Shown in pieces: positions 33,065 through 41,794 of a stretch of 45,691 nt of DNA. Source of the stretch: Emergencia sp. (GTDB lineage: Bacteria > Bacillota > Clostridia > Peptostreptococcales > Anaerovoracaceae); the NCBI GenBank assembly GCA_022767345.1, contig JALEOD010000020.1, forward strand, positions 1 through 45,691, written 5' to 3'. A model generated the notes under the pieces. That model saw only the letters and a program-made list of their open reading frames with translations. It ran no database searches and was not told where the DNA came from. Position numbers and translations under genes: made by a program. Each line of letters opens with the position of its first letter. Within the stretch, counting starts at the first letter, position 1.

Positions 33065-33402
33065 TGCACCATTTTCCTAAAATTAAGTTCTCATGGTGCA
33101 CCATATTTTTTTGAAACCTGCAATCCTGCACCATTTGTTTTGAAAATCAATGCAATGGTGCGCGGCATAACGCTGAATTCAGCAAAAATCCAGCTCCGAA
33201 TCCCAGTAAAAATAATTTCTGGTAATTTAATACATTGGACTGGGTGGGTGTCCTTCCAGAATTTCTCATTTATTCCATAACAGCAATCATTTCCCTATTT
33301 AGCCCGCACCATTGGACTGATTTTTTGATAAAATGGTGCAGATTCTTTCCATCGTCTAAAAAAAACTGCACCATTTCCTTAAATATCAAAGAAAATGGTG
33401 CA
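33065..33402 (+). repeat. Dispersed four-hairpin repeat, copy B
   Basis: Hairpins at 33065-33100, 33127-33162, 33306-33339 and 33367-33402, each TGCACCAT(T)...(A)ATGGTGCA with a loop of about 16-20 bases. 5' arms are spaced 62, 178 and 62 bases. The middle part (33163-33305) also contains a 12-base palindrome GCTGAATTCAGC (33172-33183) and words shared in order with copy A at 17891. It lies between converging genes. No gene seen; short frames across it have no ribosome site. Confidence 0.8.
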
Positions 33403-33416
33403 AATCATAAATCATG

Positions 33417-34790
33417 TTAAATCAAGATTACTTCGCACGGCGAACTGACTGCGCCGGTTTCCGAATTTCTTGCGATGAGGAAGTAGTAGTACTGCTGCCC
33501 CGGTTTTCTAAGGGTGTCCATATAAACGGTTTCATTATAAATGGTCGCCTCGAGCCAGTAAGTGCCGTTTAAGGTTCTGCAGCAGTACAAATCGTAGCAA
33601 TCCGCACCGCTTACCTTTTTCCAGGACAATGTAACAGAGCCGTTCTCATCGTCGTTAAGCACGCCGGCAAAATCTGTCGGAATATTGAGATTTCCCGCTA
33701 CATAAACCGCTTTGGAATAAGATGAGTTTCCGTCGGTATTGGCGTCGTAGACGGCTTTAACACGATAGCGGCAGGTTTCTTCATAAATGCCTGTTTTGGC
33801 TGTATAAGTCAGATTGGTCGTCGTCTTTACCAGCTTTTCTTTGTTCGTTCCGATTTTGCGGTAAACCTTGTAGCGGTCTGCCCTTTCCACCTTGCCCCAG
33901 GAAAGGGTCATCTTTCCCTTTGCCGGGTCGTTTTGCAAAGTAACCACAGGTGTCGCCAGCTTTAGGGTATTGGACACAATATTGCTGTATAAGCTCCCGC
34001 TGTCTTTGACCGCTTTGATTTTGTAGTATGCCTTTTGTCCCATGGCCACCGAAGCGTCAAGGAAAGTCCTATCTTCCGTCTTTGCGATTCGCTTATAAGT
34101 GCCGGTCTTTTCATAGCTGCGATACACATCATATCTGGTGGTATTAGTCGTCTTCAGCCATGTCAGTCGAATTCCGCCTGACACTAAGTCCCGCGCCGAA
34201 GAAACAGACGGAGTGGTATAAGTTTTATACTTCGCTGGTTCTTTCACCATAGTCAGGTATTTATACTGGCCGTAATACCAGAAAAAATCGTCAATGGTGC
34301 CGCTGTAATAATGGACGGTATTAGCTCTGTCATAGTTATTATCGGCCCAGTAAATGTAATTTTCCGTCACTTTCAAAAGCACCACAGAGTGCCCGGTCCA
34401 GCTGTCAAACTGTTTGCTGTTGCAAAAGCGGATGTGCGTACCCGCTTTGACGCCGAGACATTTTCTGAGAAAATTCTTCTGAGTATTTTTCAGTCCCGTA
34501 AAAAACTTGGTATTGTTTTGGGCTGCCAGAAGTCCGTTGATAGTCTCCGCAAAGCCCCAGCACTCCCCACTCTTTGGAAAAGTACTCTGATGCTTGTACT
34601 TGCTCATGGCATAGTCAATGGTTGATGCGGCTGTCTTGTTGGTGGTGCAGTCTGCGCCTGTGTAATCTGCGGCTGCCTTGACCGCTGCGCCGTGGACAGT
34701 TGCAGGCGGCATGGTAAACCAAAAAGCAGTTATCACCAAAGTAAAAACCAAAAGTACCGATATAAATTTCTCTCTTCTTGTCGCATTCAT
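33417..34790 (-). CDS. Secreted papain-like/amidase-type protein with Fn3-like repeats
   Basis: 457 residues. Signal peptide at about 1-35 (cut near VHGAA), so exported. The N-terminal domain (about 45-185) has a Cys-His layout like papain-fold amidases: SGECWGFAE (Cys77), TGHSVVLL (His134), then YIYWADNNYD offering Asp150 or Asn151 as third residue. Three modules of about 85-95 residues follow (about 195-285, 286-370, 375-457), each with Trp and Tyr spacing of fibronectin type III (LTWLKTTNTTRYDVYRS, LSWGKVERADRYKVYRK, LSWKKVSGADCYDLYCC). It has no wall anchor. Role in cell-wall or host-glycoprotein breakdown is inference. Its own promoter is at 34838-34866. Confidence 0.78.
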   Translation of the reverse strand: MNATRREKFISVLLVFTLVITAFWFTMPPATVHGAAVKAAADYTGADCTTNKTAASTIDYAMSKYKHQSTFPKSGECWGFAETINGLLAAQNNTKFFTGLKNTQKNFLRKCLGVKAGTHIRFCNSKQFDSWTGHSVVLLKVTENYIYWADNNYDRANTVHYYSGTIDDFFWYYGQYKYLTMVKEPAKYKTYTTPSVSSARDLVSGGIRLTWLKTTNTTRYDVYRSYEKTGTYKRIAKTEDRTFLDASVAMGQKAYYKIKAVKDSGSLYSNIVSNTLKLATPVVTLQNDPAKGKMTLSWGKVERADRYKVYRKIGTNKEKLVKTTTNLTYTAKTGIYEETCRYRVKAVYDANTDGNSSYSKAVYVAGNLNIPTDFAGVLNDDENGSVTLSWKKVSGADCYDLYCCRTLNGTYWLEATIYNETVYMDTLRKPGQQYYYFLIARNSETGAVSSPCEVILI

Positions 34791-34837
34791 AATTGAAAAT
34801 TCCTTTAACTGGCATAAAGTATTCTGGGTTTTCTTCT

Positions 34838-34866
34838 ATTATACAAAATCCGACAATTATTTACAA
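34838..34866 (-). promoter_or_regulatory. Promoter of the secreted Fn3-protein gene
   Basis: Minus strand: -35 TTGTAA (34861-34866), 17-base spacer, -10 TATAAT (34838-34843). It starts immediately after the stop codon of the M20 dipeptidase gene, with no terminator seen between, so some read-through from the peptide operon is possible. Confidence 0.75.
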
Positions 34867-36186
34867 TTACAAAAAATGCTTCTTACTTTTGGCAATCCCT
34901 AAAATTGCGCGGTGATAAACGCGAAAATTCATAAAGTAATCCTCTATTGCGATATACTCGTTTTCCTCGTGGCAGGTATCTTCCATATCCGGCAGAATCG
35001 GTCCCCATGAAACCATTTTCGGCATCGCTTTGGCGTAAGAACCGCCATAGGCTAAGGCAAACTCATTTTTAAGACCTGTTTCTGACTCATAAGCCTCTGC
35101 CAATACTTCTAAAAATGGCTCTTCCCTGCTGACATACACGGCCGGAAGAGATAATGCCTCTATCACTGTACCTCCTTCCTCACGGCAAAAATTGGTAATC
35201 GCCTCCACTACTTTTTCCTCTGTAAATTCATAGGAAAATCTTACATTTAAGGTCAGCTGCAGGTAATCTTCCCCCGTCTCTATCATCGTCGGTGATATCA
35301 CATTTTTGTGAATAAACTCACCGTTATAGTACTCGCTTTCACAAGTAAGCTCTATATCGCCGCCATAAATATCCGAGAGCCTCCTTCTTATCATTTTCAT
35401 AATTCTTAAAAGCCCGTTGTCCGCAAGATCCATGGCTGCAAGTTTCTCTGCCATAATTAAAACTGCATTTTTTCCTTTTTCCGGTCTCGATGAATGAACA
35501 GCTTTTCCCTGCACCTTAATTTCACTGCCGTCAGAAAGTACTGCCGTACATTCTCCCGGCACGATATTGACAGCGGTTCCTCCGCAAATACTTTTCAGAA
35601 AGAGTCCATCCTGCGCCGATTCTTCCGTCATAGGAAATCTCAGCACCGCATCCACGCCGCCCTTTTCGATATTGCAGACAGGAAATTCCCCGTCCGGCGT
35701 AAAACCGTAATCCGGCAGCGGATAGGTTTTGACATAGCTTTCCATGTCAGTCCATTCCACTTCTTCCTGGGTTCCAATAATCATCTGTACCTTTTTCTGA
35801 AAAGGACGTTCCTCCTCCATAGCAGCTTTCATGGCGTGAAGACAGGCGATTAAAGGGCCTTTATCATCCAGCGCCCCTCTTCCGTAAATTTTATCATCGA
35901 TGACTTGTCCCTGAAAAGGGTCACAAATCCATAAATCTCTGTCCCCGCTGCTTACCACATCGATATGGGTCAAAATTCCCAAAGTTTCATCACCTTCACC
36001 GATTTCTACGACTCCAACCTGGCCGTCTAAAACCTTTTTGGCGTTCATTCCCATGCTTTCTGCCAGCGAGAGAACATAATCAAGCCCCTCTGCTACAGCT
36101 TCTTTATCTTCAGAAACACTTGCAATAGAAAGACAGCCGATTAAATCGTCAATCAGTTTTTCCCGATTCTTCTCTAAATAATTCAA
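34867..36186 (-). CDS. M20 family dipeptidase (PepV-like)
   Basis: A cytoplasmic zinc dipeptidase. A TTG start at 36186 is chosen: AAGGAGG stands 5 bases before it, it lies 10 bases after the upstream stop, and the protein then begins LNYLEKNREKLIDDLI as the family does (439 residues). ATG codons at 36222 and 36279 would overlap the upstream gene. Metal ligands: THIDVV (His, Asp), GRGALDDKGP (bridging Asp), GTQEEVEW (catalytic Glu and metal Glu), PDGEFP (Asp) and TCHEENEY (last His). Last gene of the nine-gene peptide operon. It resembles the neighbouring M20-HTH protein throughout its length, so the two are probably duplicates. Confidence 0.88.
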   Translation of the reverse strand: MNYLEKNREKLIDDLIGCLSIASVSEDKEAVAEGLDYVLSLAESMGMNAKKVLDGQVGVVEIGEGDETLGILTHIDVVSSGDRDLWICDPFQGQVIDDKIYGRGALDDKGPLIACLHAMKAAMEEERPFQKKVQMIIGTQEEVEWTDMESYVKTYPLPDYGFTPDGEFPVCNIEKGGVDAVLRFPMTEESAQDGLFLKSICGGTAVNIVPGECTAVLSDGSEIKVQGKAVHSSRPEKGKNAVLIMAEKLAAMDLADNGLLRIMKMIRRRLSDIYGGDIELTCESEYYNGEFIHKNVISPTMIETGEDYLQLTLNVRFSYEFTEEKVVEAITNFCREEGGTVIEALSLPAVYVSREEPFLEVLAEAYESETGLKNEFALAYGGSYAKAMPKMVSWGPILPDMEDTCHEENEYIAIEDYFMNFRVYHRAILGIAKSKKHFL

Positions 36187-36196
36187 AGTACCCTCC

Positions 36197-37750
36197 TTAT
36201 TCCTTCGATTGATTATCCTCATAGGCGCGGTACATTTTTTCCGCCATCGGCCCCAGCCTATAGGTTCTGGTTTCTTCATCTCGCTTCAGATACCCTGCAT
36301 GCTCCATAGAAGTCAGATTCCGGTAAACTGTCGTCCTGTTCATTTCCGTCAGTGCCGCAAGGGTCTGCACATCATACCGGTATGGCGGCTCCGCAAATAA
36401 ACTGAGAAGATAAAGGCCTTTTTCAAGGCTTGACATCGCGCTCTGTTTCTTCTTAAACTCATCGAAAGAGCTTGCCATTCTCGCGAGATAATTTGCGTAA
36501 ATCTTGCTCGCAAGCAGCATGGACTCAATAGACAATCTCTCATTTTCCATATGGGCACAGCTGGGTTCTGTATCGAATACCGGCCCAAAACTGACAAAGT
36601 GTTTCATAGATTTCGCATAGGAAGTTCCCAGTGCCGTCTGAAAAGACGATTTCAAACCATAACTCTCGTATACCTCAGCCATCACCTGCAGGAATTCCTC
36701 GTCTTCGGAAACCACCATCGGCTTCAAAAAGTCGGATATTTTAAAGGTATAGTGATACTTTTCTGCAAATCGCTCAAAGGCCCGCACTACTTTTTCTTCT
36801 GTCACATCAAACCACAGACGCATATTGATGTTCAGCTTTACTCCGCTTTCAGTCAGGCTGATAATGGTCGGCACCACGATAGTCTTGTCCAAATTATCGT
36901 TTGCAGCCCATTTGGGATCGTCAATGCCCAGTTTGCTGCCGTTGTAATCCTTTGACAGAAAATCGCTGATAAACCGTATAAAGTTAAACTCCGTTCTGAA
37001 CCCCTGGGTCACCACCATTTTCTCAATGGCGTTGATTCCCATGCCGGGCGCGGAGCTGTGACATGAAATGCCGTGAAAGACCATCTCATCCTGGTTGCGG
37101 ATTTTAAACACCGCTTTAGAAGGAATAGTATTGGGGCTGTCCCCCGATTCAATTTTTTCTAAAATGTCTCTGCAGGGCTCATCAAAGCAAAGTTCCACAT
37201 CGCAGTACCCTTTTTCCTTATTGTAAATGGGAAAATCTCCGTCCGGCGAAAAACCATAGGTCGGTATTTCGAATTCCTCTTTGAAAGTCTCAATATCCAC
37301 CCATTCCGATTCTTCACTGGTGCCTACGATGAGCCAGATTCTTTTATTAAGAGGAATCCCCAGGTCTTTAATAGCTTTCATGCCGTAAAGACACATCACC
37401 GCAGGCCCTTTATCGTCGACCACCCCGCGGCCCCAGATATAGCCTTTGGCAATTTTCCCCTCAAAAGGCGGGTGATTCCACTTCTTGATATCTCCTACGC
37501 CGACTACATCTACGTGGGTCAAAATACCGAGGATTTCCTTTCCCTGCCCGATTTCAATGACGCCGATGTTCTCCTTTGAAGAAATTCTGGTCTTCATGCC
37601 CATCCGTTCTGCCTTTGCGAGAATCAGCTTCAGGGCGCGTACATTTTCTTCCCGGTTTCCGTTTACACTCTCGATTTTTACCAGCTCAATCATATCTTTT
37701 ATGATATTGGTGCGATTTTCCATAATATACTGATCAATTTTATTTTTCAT
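36197..37750 (-). CDS. M20 peptidase fused to a C-terminal IclR-like winged helix
   Basis: 517 residues from ATG 37750 (ATGA overlap with the upstream gene). Residues about 1-430 are a complete PepV-type M20 dipeptidase: THVDVV, GRGVVDDKGP, GTSEESEW, PDGDFP and SCAHMENE keep all metal and catalytic residues. Residues about 437-505 match the IclR-type DNA-binding domain: SSLEKGLYLLSLF, then LAALTEMNRTTVYRNLTSME (recognition helix), then GYLKRDEETRTYRLGP (the wing). The usual IclR effector domain is absent; the peptidase takes its place. This would make a peptide- or metal-sensing regulator or an enzyme that controls its own operon. I know of no described protein of this layout. Confidence 0.85.
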   Translation of the reverse strand: MKNKIDQYIMENRTNIIKDMIELVKIESVNGNREENVRALKLILAKAERMGMKTRISSKENIGVIEIGQGKEILGILTHVDVVGVGDIKKWNHPPFEGKIAKGYIWGRGVVDDKGPAVMCLYGMKAIKDLGIPLNKRIWLIVGTSEESEWVDIETFKEEFEIPTYGFSPDGDFPIYNKEKGYCDVELCFDEPCRDILEKIESGDSPNTIPSKAVFKIRNQDEMVFHGISCHSSAPGMGINAIEKMVVTQGFRTEFNFIRFISDFLSKDYNGSKLGIDDPKWAANDNLDKTIVVPTIISLTESGVKLNINMRLWFDVTEEKVVRAFERFAEKYHYTFKISDFLKPMVVSEDEEFLQVMAEVYESYGLKSSFQTALGTSYAKSMKHFVSFGPVFDTEPSCAHMENERLSIESMLLASKIYANYLARMASSFDEFKKKQSAMSSLEKGLYLLSLFAEPPYRYDVQTLAALTEMNRTTVYRNLTSMEHAGYLKRDEETRTYRLGPMAEKMYRAYEDNQSKE

Positions 37751-38934
37751 CTTACTTTCCCGCAATATGAGATTGCACAGGCTGCGTAGATCTCCGCTGC
37801 CTTATAAACCTCTGAAATATCAATAAATTCCTGCACTGAATGTGCGACCTTTATGCTACCCGGTCCGAAAACAACACACTTCGCGCAGGTTTTATCCGCA
37901 ATGAAACCTGCGTCTGTCCACGCCGGAAAAGGCTCAATTACCACAGCAAGCCCTCTTTCCACTATGGCTGTTTTCATAGACGCCATTAAGGGGTCTGTAT
38001 CCTCTGTGAAAAAAGGAATATGGGGCAGCGTCTTGTCCTCCGCAAATACATCCTCTATGGTACAGCAAAACCGTTCATCCTCTGCGTGAAGCTTTCTTCC
38101 GATGCCTGCGAGTTCATCGTACACCTGAAAAATCGTTTCACTGGGCACCATACGCCGGTCCAGCCTTATCTCGCAGTAATCCGCTACCGTACTCGGCTGA
38201 TCGCCGCCGCAAATCGTACCGATGTTAATGGTCGGCGCGCCCAGAACAGGATAACTTCTGGACTCCAGAACCGGCGTATAAACTTCATAAACTTCCCGAA
38301 TAAACCTTGCCGCCATTTCGATGGCATTGATGCCTTCCTTCTGACGACCGCCGTGAACTTTTTTCCCCTTAAAAGTCACCCTGATCCATTCCAGTCCCTT
38401 ATGTCCGGGAGCCAGCGCCAGCTCCGTCGGCTCGCCCACAATCACACCATCAGCCGCAGGCCCATGTTCAATTAAATATGCCGCGCCTTTTCCGTTTTCT
38501 TCCTCATCGGCAACCCCAGTAAAATACACATCACCTTCGAGAATTGTGCCGCTTCTTTTCAGGGCTGCCATGGCAGCCATCATTGCGGCGAGGGGGCCTT
38601 TCATGTCGCAGGCGCCTCTGCCAAAGACCTTTCCGTCCTGCACCTTTCCTGCAAAAGCATGTTCCATGTCGTATGCCGGTACCGTGTCCAAATGACCGGA
38701 TAACATGAGGCTCTTCCCGGTTCCTCTTCCCTTTAAAACAGCAGTAACGTTATAGCGTCCTTCGGCAATTTCTGTTACTTCGCAGGGGATTTTTTCTCTG
38801 TCAAAAAAGTCTTTGATGAAAAAGGCAATTTCCCGCTCCTGCTCCTCCATAAAAGAATAGCTGGGAATTTTTATCATATCAGATACCAGACTACCCAAAT
38901 CCATCTCTGTGATTTCTCTTATGATGTTCTCCAT
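37747..38934 (-). CDS. M20 deacylase/peptidase (ArgE/DapE-like)
   Basis: A cytoplasmic di-zinc hydrolase of 395 residues in the ArgE/DapE/ACY1 branch. Ligands: SGHLDTVP (about 80-87), GRGACDMKGP (about 106-115), ADEEENG (catalytic Glu and metal Glu), VGEPTEL and the late AHSVQEF His. The typical substrates are N-acyl amino acids or small peptides; ArgE or DapE function cannot be assigned, and the setting in a peptide operon favours peptidase. ATG 38934 is 1 base after the oppF stop; an earlier start at 38958 overlaps oppF. Confidence 0.87.
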   Translation of the reverse strand: MENIIREITEMDLGSLVSDMIKIPSYSFMEEQEREIAFFIKDFFDREKIPCEVTEIAEGRYNVTAVLKGRGTGKSLMLSGHLDTVPAYDMEHAFAGKVQDGKVFGRGACDMKGPLAAMMAAMAALKRSGTILEGDVYFTGVADEEENGKGAAYLIEHGPAADGVIVGEPTELALAPGHKGLEWIRVTFKGKKVHGGRQKEGINAIEMAARFIREVYEVYTPVLESRSYPVLGAPTINIGTICGGDQPSTVADYCEIRLDRRMVPSETIFQVYDELAGIGRKLHAEDERFCCTIEDVFAEDKTLPHIPFFTEDTDPLMASMKTAIVERGLAVVIEPFPAWTDAGFIADKTCAKCVVFGPGSIKVAHSVQEFIDISEVYKAAEIYAACAISYCGKVR

Positions 38935-38935
38935 A

Positions 38936-39913
38936 TCAGTACCTGTGACAATATACAAAATGTCCTTTCTCTATTTCTTTATACGGTGGTTCAGCCTCCT
39001 TGCAAATTTCCATCGCCTCCGGGCACCTTCCGCAGAATTTACAACCTTTTATGACAGCGGCCGCATTAGGCGTTTCTCCTTCTAAAAGCTTCCGCTTTTC
39101 AGTCAGAATTTTCCCCGGTACTGGCATAATGGAAAGAAGCGCCCTGCTGTAAGGATGAAGGGCGTGTTTTACAATCTGCTGCGCCGTTCCCATCTCCATG
39201 ATTTTTCCAAGATACATGATAGCGATTTTATCAGAAATCAACCAGGCCAGTGACAAATCGTGAGTAATAAACAGGTACGCTACACCGTTTTTATCCCGTT
39301 CTTTCATCATGAGCTTGATGATGCCCGTTCTGATACTTGCGTCCAGCATAGAAACCGGCTCGTCAGCCACCACAAATTTAGGCTTCATAATCAGGGAGCT
39401 TGCAATAGCTGCCCGCTGGCGCTGCCCGCCGGAAAGCTCATACGGATGTCTGTTCAAATAGTCCTCAGGCGGCGTTAAACCAGCCTCTGTCAGTGCGGTA
39501 TTGATTGCTTCCTGCCGCTTTTCAGTACTGGAAGCCAGATTATTTACATCAAGGGGTTCGCCTACGATATCTCCGATGTACTGCCTTGGATTCAGCGCCT
39601 GATAAGGATCCTGATAAATCATCTGAGCCTTTATGCGAAAATCCTTTAAGTCCTTCTTTTTCGTAATATCTTCGCCCTCAAAAAACACCTCGCCGCCGCT
39701 TACAGGCGCCAGCTGCAGGATTGCTTTTCCCGTAGTCGTCTTGCCGGAACCTGACTCACCGACCAGGAAAAGAATCTCTCCCTCGCCGATTTCAAAACTG
39801 ATATCATCTACTGCTTTAAGAATTTCAGGTTTTCCAAAGATGGACCTGGCCAGCCCCTTTTTCATTTGAAAATGCACCTGTAAATTCTTTACTTCCAATA
39901 ATGGTTTAGCCAT
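38936..39913 (-). CDS. oppF: Peptide ABC transporter ATPase (OppF/DppF)
   Basis: One of the two ATPases energising peptide uptake. 325 residues from ATG 39913 (GTG 39922 also open). A-loop aromatic in LQVHFQM, Walker A GESGSGKTT (about 52-60), Q-loop, signature LSGGQRQR (about 160-167), Walker B VVADEP and switch His in ITHD. The C-terminal oligopeptide module holds four Cys in CKFCGRCPEAMEIC, an Fe-S-type cluster motif seen in OppD/DppD/OppF. It overlaps oppD by 8 bases. Confidence 0.93.
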   Translation of the reverse strand: MAKPLLEVKNLQVHFQMKKGLARSIFGKPEILKAVDDISFEIGEGEILFLVGESGSGKTTTGKAILQLAPVSGGEVFFEGEDITKKKDLKDFRIKAQMIYQDPYQALNPRQYIGDIVGEPLDVNNLASSTEKRQEAINTALTEAGLTPPEDYLNRHPYELSGGQRQRAAIASSLIMKPKFVVADEPVSMLDASIRTGIIKLMMKERDKNGVAYLFITHDLSLAWLISDKIAIMYLGKIMEMGTAQQIVKHALHPYSRALLSIMPVPGKILTEKRKLLEGETPNAAAVIKGCKFCGRCPEAMEICKEAEPPYKEIEKGHFVYCHRY

Positions 39914-40876
39914 CGATGTCACCGCCTTTCAAATGACATGAAACAAAGTGCTGCTCTCCAATCTGTAAATATGCAGGCTCTTTCTGACTGCAGATCGGCA
40001 GTCTTTCCTCACATCGCGGACAAAATCTGCAACCTGCAGGTGGATCGATGAGATTCGGCGGATAGCCTGAAATACCATCAGGTATCTCACGCACAGGGCT
40101 GTTAATATTTGGAAAACATGCAAGGAGCTTTCTCGTATATGAATGTGCCGGATGTTCAAAGATATCAGAAACCGTACCCATTTCCATAATTTTGCCGGCA
40201 TACATAACCGCAATTTTATCACAGGTTTCACTTAAAATCGACAAATCATGGGTGATTAAAATCATTCCCATATTCAGCTCTTTACGCAGGTTTTCAAGCA
40301 AATCCAGAATTTGCGCCTGTATCATGACATCAAGGGCGGTGGTCGGTTCATCGCCGATAATAAGCTTCGGATTACATGCAAGGGCCATAGCAATCATCGC
40401 TCTCTGTTTCATGCCGCCGGAAAACTCGTGAGGATACTGGCTGACCCGCTCTCTTGGAATGCCCACCAGTTCAAAGAGTTCTTCCGCTCTTTTCATGGCC
40501 GCATCCCTTGACATTCTATCGTGGAGTATGCACGCCTCAGCAATCTGCCAGCCGACTTTTTTCACAGGATTAAAGGCGTTCATGGCGCCCTGGAAAATGA
40601 TAGATACGTCTTCCCAGCGGTGTGCCTTGATTTCCTCCTCGGACATCGCCGCATAGTCGACTCCTTCCAAAAGAATTTCTCCGCCTTCAATTCTGCCCTC
40701 CTTCGGAAGCAGCTGACAAATCGACAAAGCTGTCGTCGTTTTTCCGCAGCCGGATTCGCCGACAAGACCAAGACACTGTCCATAATCCAATCAAATGAAA
40801 CGCCGTCGACTGCCTTGGCCTCTCCCTTTGCTGTATGAAAATAAGTTTTTAAATCTTTTACTTCTAACAGTTTCAT
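39906..40876 (-). pseudogene. oppD: oppD, peptide ABC transporter ATPase with a -1 frameshift
   Basis: Residues 1-29 (MKLLEVKDLKTYF...GVSFD) are in one frame from ATG 40876. The rest (LDYGQCLGLVGESGCGKTT onward to 39906) is in another. The junction at about 40788-40793 reads TTTGATTGGAT; one extra T (TTT GAT TTG GAT) would restore a normal 323-residue protein. Everything after is intact: Walker A, signature FSGGMKQR, Walker B IIGDEPTT, and CRFCPRCEERLPIC. No slippery heptamer is seen. ATG 40790 could restart translation, but the product would lack the first strands and the A-loop Tyr12. A real mutation or a sequencing error are both possible. Confidence 0.85.
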
Positions 40877-40885
40877 TTTCCAGCC

Positions 40886-41785
40886 TTACCTTTCCTTTAG
40901 CTTTGGATTGAGAATTTCGTCAAAAGCGTATCCCATCAGAGTAAATCCAAGAGCAACCAGGATAACACAGATTCCCGGTGTGATAAAATACCACCAGGCT
41001 CCCACTGTCATAGCGCCTGTGGAATACGCGTCGTTTAACATCGTTCCCCAGCTTGGATTGGTCGGATCTCCAAGGCCTAAGAATGCCAGAGAAGTTTCCG
41101 TTAAAATTGACGAAGATACGATTAAAATTCCTTCTGAGAAAACCAGCGGAAATACGTTAGGCAAAATATGCTTTGCCATGATATATGCGTTTCGTCCTCC
41201 GATGGAACGGGTTCGCTCTACATACTGCTGCTCTCTGACAGAAAGGGTCTGCGCGCGAATAACTCTGGCAGTACCGGACCAGCCGGTTAAACCAATGACT
41301 AAAATGATATTCCAAATACTGTTTCCTAAAATCGCCGCCAGTACCATACAGAACGGAAGCCAGGGCAGAACCAGAAAGAAATCGGTAATACGCATGAGTA
41401 TATTATCAATCCAGCCTCCCAAATAGCCCGCGGCAATTCCGATTACCGTTCCAAGAACCATGGAAATCATGGTGGCAGTAATCCCAACGGTTAAGGAGCT
41501 TCTTGCGCCGTTTACCAGATAAGCAAGGACATCTCTGCCCTGATTATCTGTCCCTAGGAGATGCGAAAGAGACGGCGTGTTAAAAGCCTCCGCCCGTGAG
41601 GCAGCTATTTCAGTCGTCTTAAAGGGCATAAGTACAGGACCAAACACCGCCATCAGCACGAAAAACAGAATAATACAAATGCCGAATCTTGCCATCTTAT
41701 TTGCCCAGACTTCTTTGAAAAATTCCTTCGTCCGCATCTTCCGGAGGTCGCTTTTCACTTCGGATTTTCTTTTATTGCCAATCAT
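40886..41785 (-). CDS. oppC: Peptide ABC transporter permease (OppC/DppC)
   Basis: An inner-membrane permease of 299-300 residues, six helices, with the OppC-type N-terminal extension and first helix FGICIILFFVLMAVFG followed by a periplasmic loop with LGTDNQGRDVLAYLVNGAR. The EAA coupling loop is RSIGGRNAYIMAKHILPN near residue 200. AGGAGG stands 5 bases before the ATG at 41785; another ATG is one codon earlier. The gene is 9 bases from both the permease upstream and oppD downstream. Confidence 0.93.
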   Translation of the reverse strand: MIGNKRKSEVKSDLRKMRTKEFFKEVWANKMARFGICIILFFVLMAVFGPVLMPFKTTEIAASRAEAFNTPSLSHLLGTDNQGRDVLAYLVNGARSSLTVGITATMISMVLGTVIGIAAGYLGGWIDNILMRITDFFLVLPWLPFCMVLAAILGNSIWNIILVIGLTGWSGTARVIRAQTLSVREQQYVERTRSIGGRNAYIMAKHILPNVFPLVFSEGILIVSSSILTETSLAFLGLGDPTNPSWGTMLNDAYSTGAMTVGAWWYFITPGICVILVALGFTLMGYAFDEILNPKLKER

Positions 41786-41794
41786 CATGACCTC

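Noticed and set aside
40780-40800. Programmed frameshift in oppD
   Set aside because: No slippery heptamer, internal Shine-Dalgarno or following structure was seen, and the family does not use frameshifting.
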